This document shows, piece by piece, positions 34,101-41,485 of a DNA stretch of 64,000 nt. Under the pieces are notes generated by a model. The model worked only from the letters and a program-made list of their open reading frames with translations, was not told the origin of the DNA and made no database searches. Source of the stretch: Leifsonia sp. Root112D2 (GTDB taxonomy: Bacteria > Actinomycetota > Actinomycetes > Actinomycetales > Microbacteriaceae); contig NZ_LMCU01000001.1 of assembly GCF_001424905.1 (NCBI RefSeq), forward strand, positions 799,480 to 863,479. The letters are read 5' to 3'. How positions within the stretch are numbered: position 1 is the stretch's first letter; each line of letters begins with the position of its first letter. The position numbers were made by a program, and so were the translations under genes.

Positions 34101-34210
34101 CACTCATATCGCTGGCCGTGCCATACCTCTCCGCACCGCGGGGACGGATCGGCTTCGGCGTGCGCCGAGAAGACCTATCGAATCAGGCGATCATCGACAC
34201 CGGACACTGA
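31157..34210 (+). CDS. Z1-domain ATPase (superfamily II helicase-like)
   Basis: 1017 residues. Walker A is GYVQSGKTANFTG (about 192-204), Walker B VLIIDDEADQAS with the DEAD-like box, then YVGYTATPFANVF (motif III-like TAT) and a C-terminal motif GAKLSRGFTVEGLTV followed by QMGRWFGYR (motif VI arginine). This is the Z1 family, restriction-associated helicase-like ATPases. The N-terminal ~150 residues and last ~200 are unassigned. Starts at GTG overlapping the nuclease stop. Presumed DNA translocase of the system. Confidence 0.92.
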   Translation: MTNSVDAVISETARESLISIRDSGPEPLVELVQFKLRRAEIHVTEAAIVDAVTVSDLSDETRRAMHMALASWDALAKPAWAADTAEWSANRRQRAYELLELDDAARQRLDKEFPSASRMDTMIVDPENWIPWYDEKRRSSHDFYWRAYRRVLEGKGWDADAIATLDRSTAEIVGRLADPSAEVGYQTKGLVVGYVQSGKTANFTGIVAKAIDTGYRLVIVLTGTIELLRAQTQRRLDMELVGEENILDGADRTDDDSIRDIDYIGTQDADWHGDKFLKHGIDVHSMPGVPAIKRLTTAGKDYRKLRLGKDALDFRRTGELRNPAKPVFDPENIHAVDARIAVMKKNTTALRNLLHDLRNIRADGREIPVLIIDDEADQASVNTVNPRSKAAAAAESKKRSAINALIRDLLTVMPRAQYVGYTATPFANVFISPDDSEDVFPKDFLVSLKPSDKYMGGPEFHDLWGIDADDKGNPGRSNEAAFVRDLRADGEHDPAAERAEILEAIDAFVLSGAIKKWRESNDKRFSYRHHTMLVHESVRTSEHSELAATFRSVWAQGAYSSPAAFGRLRQLYSDDFLRVHRSRSKWDELPIPNLFDQLKSFIGATVDAITVDNDPVVVVNGTKDSDYSAMDFLTRPYWRIMIGGAKLSRGFTVEGLTVSYYRRRTAAADTLMQMGRWFGYRAGYSDLVRLYIGRQVLDGKKKSYDLYDAFTSIIEDEEEFREQLSKFSELTEDGKPVVRPIHVPPMVFQQLPWLRPTGSNKMYNAVLKYEGEGGIVKDFNAHDYRGDGTRNTKHFAAVAGWLEGLSAPEHFKGVNGTSFEARTVLLPTEYVVAALSQFELLSRDQLLPTIRMIEKAEREGSLKDWVVVVPELDESYRRDVEGTTVSLIERQRRPDRPGYSGSERRHRATLEVIAQNAHNSIDAGDAARRLSSATRGALLLTFAFDPAVLPEEKSDDGKGRADSGRVKRGAWPTPVTSADVATLISLAVPYLSAPRGRIGFGVRREDLSNQAIIDTGH

Positions 34211-34237
34211 TATCGGGGCGAGAATCGAAGCGAGGCA

Positions 34238-34675
34238 ATGGGTGAATCTTGGGCGTCGTCCGATGCGACGCGCCGATCGATGCGGTCCAACCGCGGCAGT
34301 AATACTCAGCCGGAACTCGCCGTGCGGCGGCTACTTCATGCATCCGGCCTCCGATTCAGAGTGAACTGCCGGCCAATACCTGACCTGCGTCGCACAGCCG
34401 ACATCGTCTTCACCCGGGCCAAGGTCGCGGTCTTCATTGACGGCTGCTTTTGGCATGGTTGCCCTGATCACTATCAGCGCCCAGCTTCCCACCGCGACTA
34501 CTGGGATCTGAAGGTTGTACAGAACCGTGAGCGCGACGCCGAGACCGACACTCGGCTCACCACCGCCGGCTGGCGAGTAATCCGCCATTGGGAACATGAG
34601 GATCCCCGCGCAGTTGCCGATGAAGTCGAGGCCTGCTGGCGGTTGGCTGTGCACGGAGGCAGCAAGGCTGGCTAG
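34238..34675 (+). CDS. vsr: Vsr-type very-short-patch endonuclease
   Basis: 145 residues. NTQPELAVRRLLHASGLRFRV, shortened here to ELAVRRLLHASGLRFRV, the Asp in TADIVFTRAKVAVFIDG, the zinc-linked CFWHGCPDH and WRVIRHWEHE are diagnostic of Vsr nucleases, which nick beside T:G mismatches arising from m5C deamination. GAGG precedes the ATG. It lies 27 bp after the Z1 gene. In such loci it may serve as repair partner of the methylase or as an effector nuclease. Its stop overlaps the stop of the convergent NERD gene within CTAG (34672-34675). Confidence 0.93.
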   Translation: MGESWASSDATRRSMRSNRGSNTQPELAVRRLLHASGLRFRVNCRPIPDLRRTADIVFTRAKVAVFIDGCFWHGCPDHYQRPASHRDYWDLKVVQNRERDAETDTRLTTAGWRVIRHWEHEDPRAVADEVEACWRLAVHGGSKAG

Positions 34676-35517
34676 GTTCCCCGCCAACCAACCGCCAGAG
34701 AGCCAAACAACCCGGTCAATGCCGATACGAACCATGCGGTTCCGCCGCCCATAACGAGGGCCCAGGCTGCGCCGAATATGGCGAGCGTTCCGGCAAGCGA
34801 CCACACCACGCGCCGCGTGTGGGCCGAACGGGCCTCTGCGTGCAGCGCCTCGAAGCGAAGGCGCGCGTCACCGGGATCGCCTGCAGATTCTTGACGCCAG
34901 CTCGCGGGGTTGTCGAAGATCTCGACGAGTTGAGCGAGATCCTGCGACGACAGGATCGCAGGTCGCTTCGTCAGCCAGCGTCGCAGTTGTTGCGCGGTGA
35001 GAACCGTGACCATTTCGGGCCTCTCCTTGATGGTGAGAGACTTCGGGTCGACGACAACGATGAGCGGTCGCGCGGGCGCGGGCAGCGGCATCCGCTCTTG
35101 TATGAGCTTGGTCACCTTATTGGCCTCGCTCTCGGCCGCACGAAGGTATGGGTGCTTCCGACCGTTGATCATTACGGTGCGCTTGCCGACCCACACAGTC
35201 TTGCCGCTGTGGTACTTGGTGTTGATGGTGAAGACGCCGCCCGGACCAACAACCAGGTGGTCGAGGTCGGTGTTCTTTGTACCGATTGGCAGGGCGTGGA
35301 AGACAGTCCACTCCGGTGGGAGCTGCGCCAGGATGCGACCGACTTCGATCTCCCCGGTGGCGCCGAGGTACCAGGAGACACTGTCGGCGGCCAGAGGCGA
35401 GACTCCGAAGAAGCGAGCGAATGCTGAGCGCGGCGGGGTCGCGCCGTGCTGGCGAAGCAGCTCGTCGATGACAAGCTGCGCCGGGCGACGGCTGCGCATT
35501 GAGACGGGGTCAGTCAT
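34672..35517 (-). CDS. NERD-domain (nuclease-related) membrane protein
   Basis: About 281 residues. The NERD domain (residues ~50-160) shows GEIEVGRILAQLPPEWTVFH, TDLDHLVVGPGGVFTINTKY and the candidate active-site Asp and Lys of a PD-(D/E)XK-like fold; two hydrophobic helices end the protein. ATG 35517 is chosen for GAGGAG 8-10 nt upstream; GTG 35529 is also in frame. GCATCC words return near its end, so it may belong to the host flank and not to the island. Its function is unknown; NERD proteins are thought to act on DNA or RNA. Confidence 0.85.
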   Translation of the reverse strand: MTDPVSMRSRRPAQLVIDELLRQHGATPPRSAFARFFGVSPLAADSVSWYLGATGEIEVGRILAQLPPEWTVFHALPIGTKNTDLDHLVVGPGGVFTINTKYHSGKTVWVGKRTVMINGRKHPYLRAAESEANKVTKLIQERMPLPAPARPLIVVVDPKSLTIKERPEMVTVLTAQQLRRWLTKRPAILSSQDLAQLVEIFDNPASWRQESAGDPGDARLRFEALHAEARSAHTRRVVWSLAGTLAIFGAAWALVMGGGTAWFVSALTGLFGSLAVGWRGT

Positions 35518-35589
35518 CGGGCTCCTCACGGGTCGCTTGAATCTAGCGAAAGCGCGGGGTGCTGCGGGAGCCCCAGAACGGGCCGGGCG

Positions 35590-35832
35590 TCAGCGCTTTC
35601 TGCGGCCGAACAACCCCAGGAACGTCGGGAAGCGACCTTTGCTGGTCTGTCGAACGACGCGCGCGGCCGGCGAGTAGAGGCCGACCTTCTGCTTCGCCCT
35701 CTGCTTGACGCGGCTGGGCTTGGTCCACGCTTGCACCTGCGAGATTCCGAGCCCGCGCTTGACCGATCGCTTCGCGGCGGTCACCCCGAGCATGGTCTTC
35801 ATCGACGGCGCCCGGTAGCGGAACATCTTCAT
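35590..35832 (-). CDS. small basic protein, unknown
   Basis: 80 residues, very rich in Lys and Arg (starting MKMFRYRAPSMKTMLGVTAAK, here in part: MKMFRYRAPSMKT; ending GLFGRRKR). Not recognised. ATG 35832 has GAAAGG about 8 nt upstream, and the frame keeps the genome's codon bias, so it is probably real. No membrane segment. The basic composition suggests nucleic-acid or membrane-surface binding, without proof. The 270-bp gap that follows ends in the ArsR promoter. Confidence 0.6.
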   Translation of the reverse strand: MKMFRYRAPSMKTMLGVTAAKRSVKRGLGISQVQAWTKPSRVKQRAKQKVGLYSPAARVVRQTSKGRFPTFLGLFGRRKR

Positions 35833-36035
35833 GGCAAGCCTTTCGTGCGGTGACACTCCCGAGGCTATTCCCGCATCGTGGCGCTCGCCTTCCCCAATAC
35901 GGGGAAACATCGAGGGATCAATAACCAGCAGGCAGAGCGGTCAGGCAGCGATCCATCGCTGCCGTCTCTGCGAAGGGGCGGTTTAGAGACGGCCGCGGGC
36001 GGCCTCCTTAACCGGCATAGGTATGTGCGGAGGGG

Positions 36036-36083
36036 TTGACACGGCTTGGGTGCCGACGTATCTTTAGTCAACCAGTTAGTTGA
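36036..36083 (+). promoter_or_regulatory. sigma-70 promoter with ArsR-type operator
   Basis: TTGACA (36036-36041), a 17-nt spacer and TATCTT (36059-36064) make the best consensus promoter in the window. TCAAC (36068-36072) and GTTGA (36079-36083) form an inverted repeat over the expected start of transcription, the natural site for the encoded ArsR repressor. Confidence 0.78.
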
Positions 36084-36102
36084 TCAAGGTTGAGGTTGAT
36101 AA

Positions 36103-36507
36103 ATGCGTGAGAATGCGGATGCCGACGGGCGGCTCGACCGGGCCTTCATGGCCCTGGCCGATCCGGTGCGGCGCAGCATCATTGCGCGGTTGAGCCGGGG
36201 GCCCGCCACGGTCAACGAGTTGGCCGAGCCGTTCGTCATCAGCAAGCAGGCGGTGTCGAAGCACATCCAGGTGCTCGAGCAGGCCGGGCTCGTCACGCGA
36301 ACGCGCGATGCGCAGCGCCGGCCGGTGCACCTGAACGCCGCACAGCTCGAGGCACTCACCGCCTGGATCGACCGCTACCGCCTCATCCACGAGCAGCAGT
36401 TCCGCAGTCTGGATGCGCTGCTCGCCGACAGCACGAACACCAGCACCACAACAAACAGCACGACAACAAACAGCACCACCGATCAGAAGAAAGAAGCAGG
36501 ACAATGA
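36103..36507 (+). CDS. ArsR-family (HTH) regulator
   Basis: 134 residues. A winged helix (LADPVRRSIIARLSRGPATVNELAEPF in short: DPVRRSIIARLS; VISKQAVSKHIQVLEQAGLV) without the metal-binding Cys motif of arsenic sensors, the type usually paired with SRPBCC proteins. GAGG precedes the ATG. The last ~25 residues are a Thr/Asn/Ser repeat tail; the ArsR at 55.5 kb has a similar tail. Autorepression is likely via the operator at 36068-36083. Its stop overlaps the SRPBCC start (ATGA). Confidence 0.9.
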   Translation: MRENADADGRLDRAFMALADPVRRSIIARLSRGPATVNELAEPFVISKQAVSKHIQVLEQAGLVTRTRDAQRRPVHLNAAQLEALTAWIDRYRLIHEQQFRSLDALLADSTNTSTTTNSTTTNSTTDQKKEAGQ

Positions 36508-36980
36508 CAAACGCACTCAGCATCACGGCGCCCGACGGCGTTCCCTTCGTCGACTTCGAGCGCCAGATCGACGCCCCCGTCGCCGCGGTCTTCAATGCAT
36601 ACAAAGACCCCGAACTCGTCAAGCAGTGGCTCGGCCCGAACGGGTACGAAATGGAGGTCGAACGCTACGACTTCACCACGGGCGGCGGTTACCGCTATGT
36701 CCATCGCGGCCCCGACGGTGACGAGTACACGTTCAACGGCGTCTTCCACGTGGTTCGCGAGAACGAGTTCGCCATTCAGACCTTCGAGTTCGAGGGAGTT
36801 CCCGGCGTCGTCAGCATCGAATCGATCACCTTCGACGATCTCGACGGCGTGAGCACGCGCATCCGCGTTCATGCCGTCTACCCGTCCCTGGAGGCGCGCG
36901 ACGGCATGGTCGCAAGCGGCATGGAGCACGGCGTGCGCGAGGGATTCGAGCGCCTCGACGCGCTGGTGGCGCAGTCATGA
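36504..36980 (+). CDS. SRPBCC (AHSA1-like) domain protein
   Basis: 158 residues of the START/AHSA1-like fold: ERQIDAPVAAVFNAYKDPELV, here DAPVAAVFNAYKDPE; QWLGPNGYEMEV; GGGYRYVHRGPDG; and the C-terminal amphipathic helix EHGVREGFERLDALVA. Such proteins form a hydrophobic pocket and are generally co-transcribed with ArsR repressors; ligands are mostly unknown. ATGA overlaps on both sides tie it to the ArsR and VOC genes. Confidence 0.9.
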   Translation: MTNALSITAPDGVPFVDFERQIDAPVAAVFNAYKDPELVKQWLGPNGYEMEVERYDFTTGGGYRYVHRGPDGDEYTFNGVFHVVRENEFAIQTFEFEGVPGVVSIESITFDDLDGVSTRIRVHAVYPSLEARDGMVASGMEHGVREGFERLDALVAQS

Positions 36981-37459
36981 GCGCGACCGACGCCGCGGGA
37001 AAGCAGGGCGAGCAGGGCAGGCCCATGGACTGGACCCTGGAGGTGGTCATTCTGCCGGTGAGTGACATCGGCCGCGCCATCGAGTTCTACCGGGACAAGG
37101 TGGGCTTCGAGCTCGACCACGACACGCAGATGGGCGACCAGCGCTTCGTGCAGCTCACCCCGCGTGGCTCCGGCTGCTCCATCGTGATCGGCACGCTGCC
37201 GGCGCAGAACGAGATGGCGCCCGGCTCGCTCAAGGGGGTGCAGCTCGTGGTGGCGGATGCCACTGCGGCCCGCGCCGAACTGATCTCGCGTGGTGTGGAT
37301 GCCAGCGAGCTCATGGTGATCGCCCCGGGCGACGGTGGCACCTTCTTCGGATTCAGCGATCCCGACGGCAACTCCTGGGCGGTGCAGGAACTGCGCGTGC
37401 GCGGCGAGAAGCCGCTGATCCCGCTGGAGGCGCGCGGACGCTTCGGGGCGGAGGGGTAA
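36977..37459 (+). CDS. VOC-family (glyoxalase/bleomycin-resistance fold) protein
   Basis: 160 residues with the paired beta-alpha-beta-beta-beta VOC fold: VVILPVSDIGRAIEFYRDKVGF, here DIGRAIEFYRDKVGFELD, and GTFFGFSDPDGNSWAVQE at the end. Candidate metal ligands are the late Asp/Glu residues; a first-strand His is missing, so metal binding is uncertain. Third gene of the ArsR operon, by ATGA overlap. Possibly detoxifies or binds the compound sensed by the operon. Confidence 0.87.
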   Translation: MSATDAAGKQGEQGRPMDWTLEVVILPVSDIGRAIEFYRDKVGFELDHDTQMGDQRFVQLTPRGSGCSIVIGTLPAQNEMAPGSLKGVQLVVADATAARAELISRGVDASELMVIAPGDGGTFFGFSDPDGNSWAVQELRVRGEKPLIPLEARGRFGAEG

Positions 37460-37533
37460 GCCGGGCCGAGCGCGCCCTGACGTCTAAACCCTGACGCTTA
37501 AGCTGGGTGGATGACCTTCGAACAGACATACCG

Positions 37534-38301
37534 ATGAGCTGGCTCGAGGTCATCCTGCTCTTCGTGGCCGGCACCGCCGCGGGCACCATCAACGCGGTCG
37601 TCGGCTCCGGCTCCCTGATCACCTTTCCGACGCTCGTTGCGCTCGGCTACCCGCCGGTGCTGGCGAACGTTACCAACAACATCGGCGTGCTGCCTGGCGC
37701 CATCAGTGCCGTTTTCTCCTATCGGCGCGAGATGAAAGGTCAGTGGCGGGCCATTCTGCCGCTCGCCATCTGCTCGGCCGTGGGCGGCCTCACCGGGGCT
37801 TTGCTGCTTCTTGTGCTGCCGGCATCCGCGTTCGATGCGATAGTGCCCGTGCTGATTCTGCTGGCCTGCGTGCTCGTCATCGCGGGGCCGTGGCTCAAGC
37901 GCGTCTCGGCGGCACGGCAGGCGAAGGCCCAGCGAGAAACCGCACCCGGCGAGCGCGCCACGCTGCTCACCGGCACCGCCCTCACCGGCGTCTACGGCGG
38001 ATACTTCGGCGCGGCCCAGGGCGTGATTCTGCTGGCGATTCTCTCCATTCTGCTGCGCGGCGGCATGCAACGCGCCAACGCCTACAAGAACGTGCTGGCC
38101 GGGGTGGCCAACGGCGCGGCGGCCGTCGTCTTCGTGTTCTCCACACCGGTGGCCTGGCTCGCGGCGGTCGTCATTGCGGTCGGCGCTATCCTCGGTGGTC
38201 AGATCGGCGGCAGTGTAGGCCGCCGCCTGCCGCCCATCGTCTACCGGGTGATCATCGTGGCCATAGGCATAGCGGCGATCGTCTACTTCTATGTGAAATA
38301 G
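37534..38301 (+). CDS. TauE/SafE-family sulfite-exporter-like permease
   Basis: About 255 residues with eight hydrophobic helices and the two family repeats: AAGTINAVVGSGSLITFPTL near the N-terminus (GSGSLITFPTL) and GVYGGYFGAAQGVILLAI in the second half. The family exports sulfite, sulfoacetate or related anions. ATG 37534 is used; a GTG at 37507 would add nine residues, and neither has a clear ribosome site. It stands alone after the ArsR operon. The substrate is not determinable. Confidence 0.88.
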   Translation: MSWLEVILLFVAGTAAGTINAVVGSGSLITFPTLVALGYPPVLANVTNNIGVLPGAISAVFSYRREMKGQWRAILPLAICSAVGGLTGALLLLVLPASAFDAIVPVLILLACVLVIAGPWLKRVSAARQAKAQRETAPGERATLLTGTALTGVYGGYFGAAQGVILLAILSILLRGGMQRANAYKNVLAGVANGAAAVVFVFSTPVAWLAAVVIAVGAILGGQIGGSVGRRLPPIVYRVIIVAIGIAAIVYFYVK

Positions 38302-38473
38302 ACCGGCGCAACGCGCGCCTTACCCGCGCGCTCGCCCTGCCGACAGTGGATAGTGGGCGGTGGCTTCGGTCTGCGCCCGTGCCCGCCCACCCACGAGGTG
38401 AGAGACCCGGCACAGAGCAGCACTGACAAGCGCGCAGCACTCGGCAGCACACACCAACACAAGGAGCACGCCC

Positions 38474-38533
38474 ATGATGGGTGGAACGATTCAGACCAGG
38501 ATGGTCACTCGCACGCCGGGCGTCGCATCGTGA
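38474..38533 (+). CDS. 19-residue leader peptide coupled to the sensor kinase
   Basis: ATGATG preceded by AAGGAG 7 nt upstream opens a 19-codon frame (MMGGTIQTRMVTRTPGVAS) whose TGA overlaps the kinase GTG (GTGA at 38530-38533). It has the best ribosome site of the locus, whereas the kinase GTG has none, so the peptide probably serves to deliver ribosomes to the kinase start. Confidence 0.6.
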   Translation: MMGGTIQTRMVTRTPGVAS

Positions 38534-40314
38534 GGGTACTCCGCGGCATCCTTCTGAAGCTGTTCATGAACAATCCGGCCCCCTGGATCAAACAGCTCGC
38601 CACCGCGATCTGCGTGGCGCTCGCCACCGCCCTCACCCTCACCATTCCTGCGGTCGGTCCCTCAAACCTTTCCCTGGCGCTCATCGGAGTAGCTCTGGTT
38701 GCCGCGTCCACGATCTTCGCCATAGCGATCGGATCTCGTGCACTGCGCGACCGGTTCACACTGCTCATCCCTGTTGTCTCCCTCTTCGGCATCGGGCTGT
38801 TCCGCGCCGGAACGGGCGGCGCCGATTCCCTCTACACGGCGCTCATCATTCTGCCGATCATGTGGATCGCATCGAATGCGGGACGTCAGTACATCTGGCT
38901 CGCTATCGTCGGATCATCCGCCGCCCTGCTGCTGCCGTATATCGTGGCCGTGCATGTGCCACAGGATGTCGGCGAGTGGCTGGTGGGCGTGTTCCCTCCC
39001 ATCGTGTTCGGCTTCGCGGCCATCATCGTGAACGAGCTGGCCCGGCAGGCACGGCGCCAGTTGCGCAGCACCCGTCGGCTTGCCGAGGAGCGCAAGGCCA
39101 TGCTCGACGACATGATGCGCTACGCCCGAAAGATCGAAGAGAACGAGGGCAGGCTGCGCACGGCCAACCGGCTCACCTCGAGCGTGCTCAACTCGGTGAC
39201 GGAGCAGTCGATCATCGGCACCGACCTCACCGGCCTCATCGACGTGTGGAACCCCGGCGCATCCGCGCTGCTCGGGCTCGCCCCCGCCGAGACCGAGGGC
39301 AGCCGCTACGTCTTCGAGTTTCACCTGCCCGAAGAACTGGAGCAGCGTTCGCGCGAGCTGAACCACCCGCCGGGAGCAACCGTGCTCAATCCGGGCTTCT
39401 CGGCCCTCGTGGAGCCGGCTCGCCAGGGCGGCTCCGATGTGCGCAACTGGACCTACCTGAAGGCCGACGGATCGCGCGTGACCGTGGAGGTCGCCGTCAC
39501 CCCGCGCTCCAACGAGAACGGTGAGACGGTCGGATACATCTTCGTGGCCGCCGATGTGACCCACGCCATCAAGCTGGCGCACCTCAAAGACGAGTTCGTG
39601 GGAATGATCTCGCACGAGCTGCGCACCCCGCTGAGCTCAGTGCTCGGCTACCTCGAACTGCTGCAGGACGACCAGGAATCGCCCATGACCGCCGAGCAGA
39701 AGCAGTACCTCAGCGTTGCCGAGCGCAACGCCAAGCGCCTGCTGCACCTGGTGGGCGATCTGCTGTTCACCGCGCAGGTGGAGTCGGGCATGTTCCCGAT
39801 CGTGCAGACCGAGCTGGACCCGCGCCGGCTGGTGGCCGCGGCGCTGGAGACGGCGCGACCGGCGGCATCCGGGGCGGGTGTTGAGGTGAACACGGTGCTC
39901 AGCGAGCAGGCGCTGGTGGTGAGCGGCGACCCGGGGCGGCTGGCGCAAGCCTTCGACAACCTCATCTCTAACGCCATCAAGTTCACGCCGCGCGGGGGCT
40001 CGGTCACCGTGTGCCTCTCCGAATCGGTGGGCGAGGTTGTGGTGAGCGTCAAAGACACGGGCATGGGCATTCCCGCCAACGAGCTCAGCCGGCTCACCAA
40101 TCGCTTCTTCCGAGCCTCGACCGCCACGCGCAACGCCGTGCCGGGAGTGGGACTGGGCCTCTCCATCACCAAGGCCATCGTTGCCGCGCACGGCGGACAC
40201 CTCGACGTGCAGAGCACCGAGGGCGCCGGCACCACGTTCACGATGCACCTGCCGATGGCGGGGCAACCTTCGCTGTCGCACATGTACGACAGCGAAGATT
40301 CGCTGCAGCGGTAA
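38530..40314 (+). CDS. membrane sensor histidine kinase with PAS domain
   Basis: About 594 residues. Five or six transmembrane helices (residues ~15-170), a coiled coil (RRLAEERKAMLDDMMRYARK), a PAS domain (~220-350; IIGTDLTGLIDVWNPGAS), the HisKA motif ISHELRTPLSSVLGYLE with the phospho-His, and a HATPase_c domain (N box DNLISNAIKFT, G boxes KDTGMGIP and GVGLGLSI). No cognate response regulator is adjacent, so it is an orphan here. GTG 38530 is supported by overlap with the leader-peptide stop. The signal is unknown. Confidence 0.88.
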   Translation: MRVLRGILLKLFMNNPAPWIKQLATAICVALATALTLTIPAVGPSNLSLALIGVALVAASTIFAIAIGSRALRDRFTLLIPVVSLFGIGLFRAGTGGADSLYTALIILPIMWIASNAGRQYIWLAIVGSSAALLLPYIVAVHVPQDVGEWLVGVFPPIVFGFAAIIVNELARQARRQLRSTRRLAEERKAMLDDMMRYARKIEENEGRLRTANRLTSSVLNSVTEQSIIGTDLTGLIDVWNPGASALLGLAPAETEGSRYVFEFHLPEELEQRSRELNHPPGATVLNPGFSALVEPARQGGSDVRNWTYLKADGSRVTVEVAVTPRSNENGETVGYIFVAADVTHAIKLAHLKDEFVGMISHELRTPLSSVLGYLELLQDDQESPMTAEQKQYLSVAERNAKRLLHLVGDLLFTAQVESGMFPIVQTELDPRRLVAAALETARPAASGAGVEVNTVLSEQALVVSGDPGRLAQAFDNLISNAIKFTPRGGSVTVCLSESVGEVVVSVKDTGMGIPANELSRLTNRFFRASTATRNAVPGVGLGLSITKAIVAAHGGHLDVQSTEGAGTTFTMHLPMAGQPSLSHMYDSEDSLQR

Positions 40315-40414
40315 TGGGGCGGATGCTGCGCTGCCGCGATTGAGAAGCCGGGCCGCACAATCGCATCCGTCTGCGCTGTTGGACACATGACGCATCCGGG
40401 TGCACTCTGAGGTG

Positions 40415-41386
40415 ATGGAGTACACACACCTCGGCCGGTCCGGCCTCAAAGTCTCACGTCTCGTTCTCGGCACCATGAACTTCGGTCCGCAAACGGAGAC
40501 GGCCGATTCGCATTCGATCATGGATGCCGCGCTCGAGCACGGCATCAACTACTTCGACACGGCCAACGTCTACGGCGGCCGTCTGGGCCGTGGCATCACC
40601 GAAGAGATTGTGGGCGACTGGTTCGCGCAGGGCGGCGAGCGGCGCGAACGCGTCGTGCTGGCCACCAAGCTCTACGGCGACATGACCGACTGGCCGAACA
40701 ACGGCAAACTCTCGGCGCTCAACATTCGACGCGCACTGGATGCCAGCCTCAAGCGGCTGAAGACCGACCACATCGACATCTACCAGTTCCACCACGTGGA
40801 CAGGGAGACGCCGTGGGACGAGATCTGGCAGGCCATGGAGACGGCCGTGGCACAGGGCAAGATTCTGTACGCGGGCTCAAGCAACTTCGCCGGCTGGCAC
40901 ATCGCCACCGCGCAGGCCGAGGCACGCAAGCGCAACTTCACCGGCCTCGTCAGCGAGCAGTCCATCTACAACCTGCTCACGCGTGACGTGGAGCTCGAGG
41001 TGCTGCCGGCCGCCGTTGCCAATGGGCTCGGCGTCATTCCGTGGTCCCCGCTTCACGGCGGACTGCTCGGCGGCGTTGTGCGCAAGCAGCGCGACGGGGT
41101 GCGCAGGCTCGAGGGTCGCGCGGCCGAGACCCTGGAGAAGAATCGCGAGGCCATCGAGGCCTACGAGGAGTTCGCCGAGCAGTTGGGCCACGAGCCCGGC
41201 GACGTTGCGCTGGCGTGGCTGCTGCACCAGCCCGCGGTCACCGGGCCCATCATCGGCCCGCGCACGCAGGCCCAGCTCGACGCAGCGGTGCGCGCCCTCG
41301 ACGTGAAGCTCGACGCGGATGCCCTCGCCCGGCTTGACGAGATCTTCCCCGGCCACAAGACGGCCCCCGAGGACTACGCCTGGTAG
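40415..41386 (+). CDS. aldo/keto reductase (voltage-channel-beta-like)
   Basis: 323 residues of the AKR superfamily: SRLVLGTMNFG, YFDTANVYGGRLG with the catalytic Asp/Tyr, LATKLYG with Lys, HIDIYQFHHVD with His, and GPIIGPRTQAQL for the NADPH phosphate. Reduces aldehydes or ketones with NADPH. GAGG lies just before the ATG at 40415. Monocistronic and convergent with the LysR gene. Confidence 0.92.
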   Translation: MEYTHLGRSGLKVSRLVLGTMNFGPQTETADSHSIMDAALEHGINYFDTANVYGGRLGRGITEEIVGDWFAQGGERRERVVLATKLYGDMTDWPNNGKLSALNIRRALDASLKRLKTDHIDIYQFHHVDRETPWDEIWQAMETAVAQGKILYAGSSNFAGWHIATAQAEARKRNFTGLVSEQSIYNLLTRDVELEVLPAAVANGLGVIPWSPLHGGLLGGVVRKQRDGVRRLEGRAAETLEKNREAIEAYEEFAEQLGHEPGDVALAWLLHQPAVTGPIIGPRTQAQLDAAVRALDVKLDADALARLDEIFPGHKTAPEDYAW

Positions 41387-41402
41387 CGCGGTGGAGCTCA
41401 GA

Positions 41403-41420
41403 GAATCGCGTCAGCGATTC
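41403..41420. terminator. short hairpin between convergent genes
   Basis: GAATCGC and GCGATTC form a perfect 7-bp stem with a GTCA loop, 17 bp after the aldo/keto reductase stop and facing the LysR gene end. Likely terminator; no T-tract. Confidence 0.45.
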
Positions 41421-41485
41421 GCGACCCCAGCGCCGAGCGAGCTTGCGAGCGAGGGGAACCTCATGATCGGTGACCGGTCTCCCTG

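Noticed and set aside
21600..35600. Integrase, transposase, tRNA or att sites at the island edges
   Set aside because: None could be recognised; no duplicated flank was found by eye, so the mode of entry is open.
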